DNA from: an uncultured Oscillospiraceae bacterium
GTDB taxonomy: Bacteria; Bacillota; Clostridia; Oscillospirales; Oscillospiraceae
Length of the DNA stretch: 7,382 nt
Direction of reading: 5' to 3'
Assembly: GCA_910583885.1 (NCBI GenBank)
Contig: CAJUAC010000100.1
Span: 1-7,382, forward strand
Under the pieces are notes generated by a model that was not told the DNA's origin, made no database searches, and saw only the letters and a list, made by a program, of their open reading frames with translations. Shown here piece after piece: positions 5,914 to 7,382 of the stretch (the stretch's first letter is position 1; each line of letters begins with the position of its first letter). The translations under genes were made by a program, and so were the position numbers.

Positions 5914-6127
5914 GAAAAAGTCAACTTTTCCGCTCAGGGCCTGTTTGATCAATGGCGGAATGACCAAAAGCGAGAGATTTTTTCGATGGACAAGGCAAAA
6001 AATCGCGGGAATACTTTTGTGTATTTCAAGATTTTTTGACGCTGTCCAGCGGAAAAAGATCCGTCATTTGGGCGTTTTGACATTTTTCAAACAAGCCCTA
6101 GTTCAAATGCTGGAAATGGACTTTTTC
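5914..6127. repeat. Long imperfect palindrome (~214 bp), MITE-like element or structured RNA
   Basis: The two halves pair in order around one centre near 6017. GAAAAAGTC (5914-5922) pairs with 6119-6127. AGGGC (5936-5940) pairs with 6095-6099. TGTTTGA (5942-5948) pairs with 6087-6093. AATG (5951-5954) pairs with 6081-6084. AATGAC (5959-5964) pairs with 6063-6068. GGACA (5988-5992) pairs with 6043-6047. CAAAAAATC (5996-6004) pairs with 6030-6038. AATAC (6010-6014) pairs with 6021-6025, leaving a 6-base loop at 6015-6020. Arms are about 100 nt. The element is AT-rich, unlike its neighbours, and sits between two convergent genes, a common place for non-autonomous palindromic elements. No target-site duplication is obvious. 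It may be a dispersed repeat in this bacterial group; that is unverified. Confidence 0.7.
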
Positions 6128-6142
6128 GACAAGCTGCGGCGA

Positions 6143-6168
6143 GGCGGGGCATCCCGCCCCGCCGTTTT
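6143..6168 (+). terminator. GC-rich terminator hairpin between ZIP and tepA-like genes
   Basis: GGCGGGGC (6143-6150) pairs with GCCCCGCC (6156-6163) around a 5-base loop. On the plus strand a GTTTT run follows (6164-6168), so it best serves plus-strand transcription coming through the ZIP gene or the palindrome. It also lies 9 bases after the stop of the minus-strand tepA-like gene and may act on that transcript, but no T-run follows on that side. Confidence 0.7.
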
Positions 6169-6172
6169 CTGA

Positions 6173-6910
6173 TTACGTCCGTACCTCCGCCAGGGCCGCC
6201 TCCCGCTCCCTGCGCACAGCGGCGATCTGCTCATACAAACAGTCCAGAGCGTCGCTGAGGCCGCCGATGCGGTCGATGAGCCCCAGGCTGACAGCCTCCT
6301 CCCCATAGATCACGCTGCCCACATCTGCTGCCATTTCGCCGGTCTTCAGCATCAGGCCGAGGAATTTTTCCCGGCTGATACCGCTGTTTTTCGCCACGAA
6401 GCTGACAATGCGCTCCTGGATGCGCTCGAAGTAGTTGAAGGTCTGGGGTGCGGCAATGACAGTGCCGTTCATCCGCACCGGATGGATGGTCATGGAGGCG
6501 GAGGGCACAATCAGGCTGGCCTTGGGGGCGACCGCCAGGGGAACGCCGATGGAGTGGCCGCCGCCCAATACCAGGCTGGCGGTGGGCTTGCGCATCCCGG
6601 AAACCAGCTCCGCGATGCCCAGCCCGGCCTCAATGTCCCCGCCCACCGTGTTCAGCAGCAGGAGGATGCCGTCAACCTCCTCGTCCTGCTCCAGGCTGGC
6701 AAGCAGGGGCATGACGTGCTCATACTTCGTGGTTTTGGCCGTATCCGGCAGGACCTGGTGGCCCTCCACCTGGCCGATGATGGTCAGGGTGTAGATGTTC
6801 CCCCGGCTGCTGTGGCTGACGGCAGAGCCGAAATCGATGATCTGCTGGCGGCCATGATCCGCCTCGTCCCCCTCCTGGGAGGGGGAGGTGGTTTTGGTTT
6901 CTTCTTCCAT
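6173..6910 (-). CDS. tepA: TepA-like ClpP-fold serine protease (translocation-enhancing protein family)
   Basis: Predicted 245-residue protein, the size of Bacillus TepA. After a charged N-terminus (1-25) the ClpP/crotonase-like fold starts near residue 37 with GNIYTLTIIGQVEGHQVLP. Catalytic features are visible: the oxyanion-type NTVGGDIEAGLGIAE (87-101), the nucleophile Ser in GGGHSIGVPLA (Ser120), and the His in MTIHPVRM (His143). The third member may be Asp196 in GEMAADVGSVIYGEEAV, by rough alignment to ClpP. The C-terminal part, GEEAVSLGLIDRIGG, is typical of ClpP-like folds. The family is linked to protein export or signal-peptide degradation in Bacillus; the role here is inferred. No transmembrane segment or signal peptide is seen. 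The ATG is fixed by AAAAGGAGG (6920-6928), nine bases upstream. Convergent with the ZIP gene, divergent from the radical SAM gene. Confidence 0.88.
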   Translation of the reverse strand: MEEETKTTSPSQEGDEADHGRQQIIDFGSAVSHSSRGNIYTLTIIGQVEGHQVLPDTAKTTKYEHVMPLLASLEQDEEVDGILLLLNTVGGDIEAGLGIAELVSGMRKPTASLVLGGGHSIGVPLAVAPKASLIVPSASMTIHPVRMNGTVIAAPQTFNYFERIQERIVSFVAKNSGISREKFLGLMLKTGEMAADVGSVIYGEEAVSLGLIDRIGGLSDALDCLYEQIAAVRREREAALAEVRT

Positions 6911-6919
6911 GGGGTGATC

Positions 6920-6928
6920 CCTCCTTTT
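6920..6928 (-). promoter_or_regulatory. Ribosome-binding site of the tepA-like gene
   Basis: AAAAGGAGG on the minus strand, nine bases before the ATG at 6910. It supports this start. Confidence 0.8.
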
Positions 6929-7017
6929 CCCCGCTAGTCTTTGCGGAACAGGGGGGAATCATACACCGTGGCCGCAGGGGCCTGCCCCGCCGCCCGTGGA
7001 GGCCCGCAAAATTCCCC

Positions 7018-7046
7018 TTGCCAAAATGTGCCAAAGCGGCTAAAAT
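7018..7046 (+). promoter_or_regulatory. Sigma-A-type promoter for the radical SAM gene
   Basis: TTGCCA (7018-7023) and TAAAAT (7041-7046) are separated by 17 bases; each hexamer matches consensus at five of six positions. The start would be near 7053, giving a ~60-nt leader. Two direct TGCCAAA repeats (7019-7025 and 7029-7035), one helical turn apart, overlap the -35 box and spacer and could be a regulator site. Confidence 0.65.
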
Positions 7047-7050
7047 AGCA
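7042..7050 (-). promoter_or_regulatory. Possible extended -10 promoter for the tepA-like gene
   Basis: On the minus strand TGCTATTTT gives an extended -10 element (TGn plus TATTTT), with no clear -35 box. It overlaps the plus-strand -10 of the radical SAM promoter. The leader to the tepA-like start would be about 130 nt. Weak prediction. Confidence 0.3.
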
Positions 7051-7101
7051 TTGTTTACCCCCGGCAGGCCCCATCAGCGGCCTGGAAATTGTCCTGGGGG
7101 C

Positions 7102-7107
7102 GAGGAG
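7102..7107 (+). promoter_or_regulatory. Ribosome-binding site deciding the GTG start of the radical SAM gene
   Basis: GAGGAG six bases before the GTG at 7114-7116. No ATG with comparable spacing is present, and the protein similarity begins directly after this GTG. Confidence 0.8.
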
Positions 7108-7113
7108 TTTACT

Positions 7114-7382
7114 GTGGATAAGAGATTAGAACGGATACTGCCCCGCGTGCAGAAGCCGGCCCGCTATGTGGGTGGGGAATACAACGCGGTGATGAAGGAC
7201 AAGGGGGAAGTGGATGTCCGCTTCGCCTTCTGCTTCCCGGATACCTATGAGATCGGCATGTCCAACCTGGGGTACCGCATCCTCTATGGGGTGCTCAACG
7301 GGATGCCCGGCGTGTGGTGCGAGCGGGCCTTCGCCCCCTGGACGGACATGGAGACGGAGATGCGCGCCGCCGGCCTGCCCCT
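7114..7382 (+). CDS. TIGR03960-type (B12-binding-like) radical SAM protein, N-terminal part
   Basis: The window ends after 89 codons, so only the N-terminus is seen. It reads MDKRLERILPRVQKPARYVG, then EYNAVMKDKGEVDVRFAFCFPDTYEIGMSNLGYRILYGVLNGMPGVWCERAFAPWTDMETEMRAAGLPL. The pattern LPRVQKPARYxGxEYN...VDVRFAFCFPDxYEIGMSxLGxxILY...WCERxFAPWxDME is what I recognise from the TIGR03960 family of uncharacterised radical SAM proteins, whose N-terminal region resembles a B12-binding domain. The radical SAM CxxxCxxC motif would lie downstream, outside the window. In related Clostridia such genes are often followed by a DUF2344 gene, rng and the rplU/rpmA ribosomal genes (from memory). The substrate is unknown. 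The start is GTG with GAGGAG upstream and its own promoter. Confidence 0.88.
   Translation, partial: MDKRLERILPRVQKPARYVGGEYNAVMKDKGEVDVRFAFCFPDTYEIGMSNLGYRILYGVLNGMPGVWCERAFAPWTDMETEMRAAGLP

Noticed and set aside
5971..6130. Repeated T-rich motifs (ATTTTTTCGATGGAC, ATTTTTTGACGCTG, CTTTTTCGACAAG) resembling a short-repeat array
   Set aside because: The three copies differ, are irregularly spaced and are better explained as parts of the palindrome arms. It is not a CRISPR array.
5822..6172. A 116-codon plus-strand open frame across the palindrome
   Set aside because: There is no ribosome site and no recognisable similarity, and the sequence is explained by the palindrome. It even runs through the terminator hairpin.

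Overview
The window looks like a chromosomal segment of a GC-rich gut-type Clostridium relative, most plausibly Oscillospiraceae/Ruminococcaceae (inference). The gene content is typical of Firmicutes: a YitT-family membrane protein, a clostripain-like C11 peptidase, a long-form HPF, a TepA-like Clp-fold protease and the start of a TIGR03960-type radical SAM protein. Shine-Dalgarno sites are strong AGGAGG-like sequences and promoters are of the TTGACA/TATAAT sigma-A type. Genes are GC-rich. Two stretches are clearly AT-richer: about 1-420 (the tail of an IS3-family element plus non-coding sequence) and about 5800-6130 (a long palindromic element).

Layout. (1) 1-201: C-terminal end of an IS3-family transposase and the probable right end of the element. 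(2) 202-410: non-coding, nothing recognised. (3) 411-3975, minus strand: a promoter at 3947-3975 drives the C11 peptidase (1453-3843), followed 82 bp later by the YitT-family gene (519-1370) and a nested-hairpin terminator (411-494). (4) 3976-4150: GC-rich divergent control region. (5) 4151-4905, plus strand: promoter, hpf, and a strong terminator. A second promoter lies just before that terminator, giving a possible ~60-nt transcript. (6) 5023-5793, plus strand: ZIP-family metal transporter. (7) 5794-6172: AT-rich intergenic region holding a ~214-bp imperfect palindrome and then a GC-rich terminator hairpin. (8) 6173-6910, minus strand: tepA-like gene, convergent with the ZIP gene. (9) 6911-7113: divergent promoter region. 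(10) 7114 to the window end, plus strand: GTG-started N-terminus of a TIGR03960-type radical SAM protein.

Functionally these are housekeeping and envelope genes rather than one pathway: membrane transport (YitT, ZIP), membrane-anchored proteolysis (C11, and TepA as a Clp-fold protease), ribosome hibernation (HPF) and an uncharacterised radical SAM enzyme. I see no defence system, CRISPR array, prophage or biosynthetic cluster. The most unusual element is the long palindrome at 5914-6127. All its paired blocks share one centre near 6017, and its two arms can also refold into separate local hairpins. It looks like a MITE-like repeat or a structured RNA rather than a gene.
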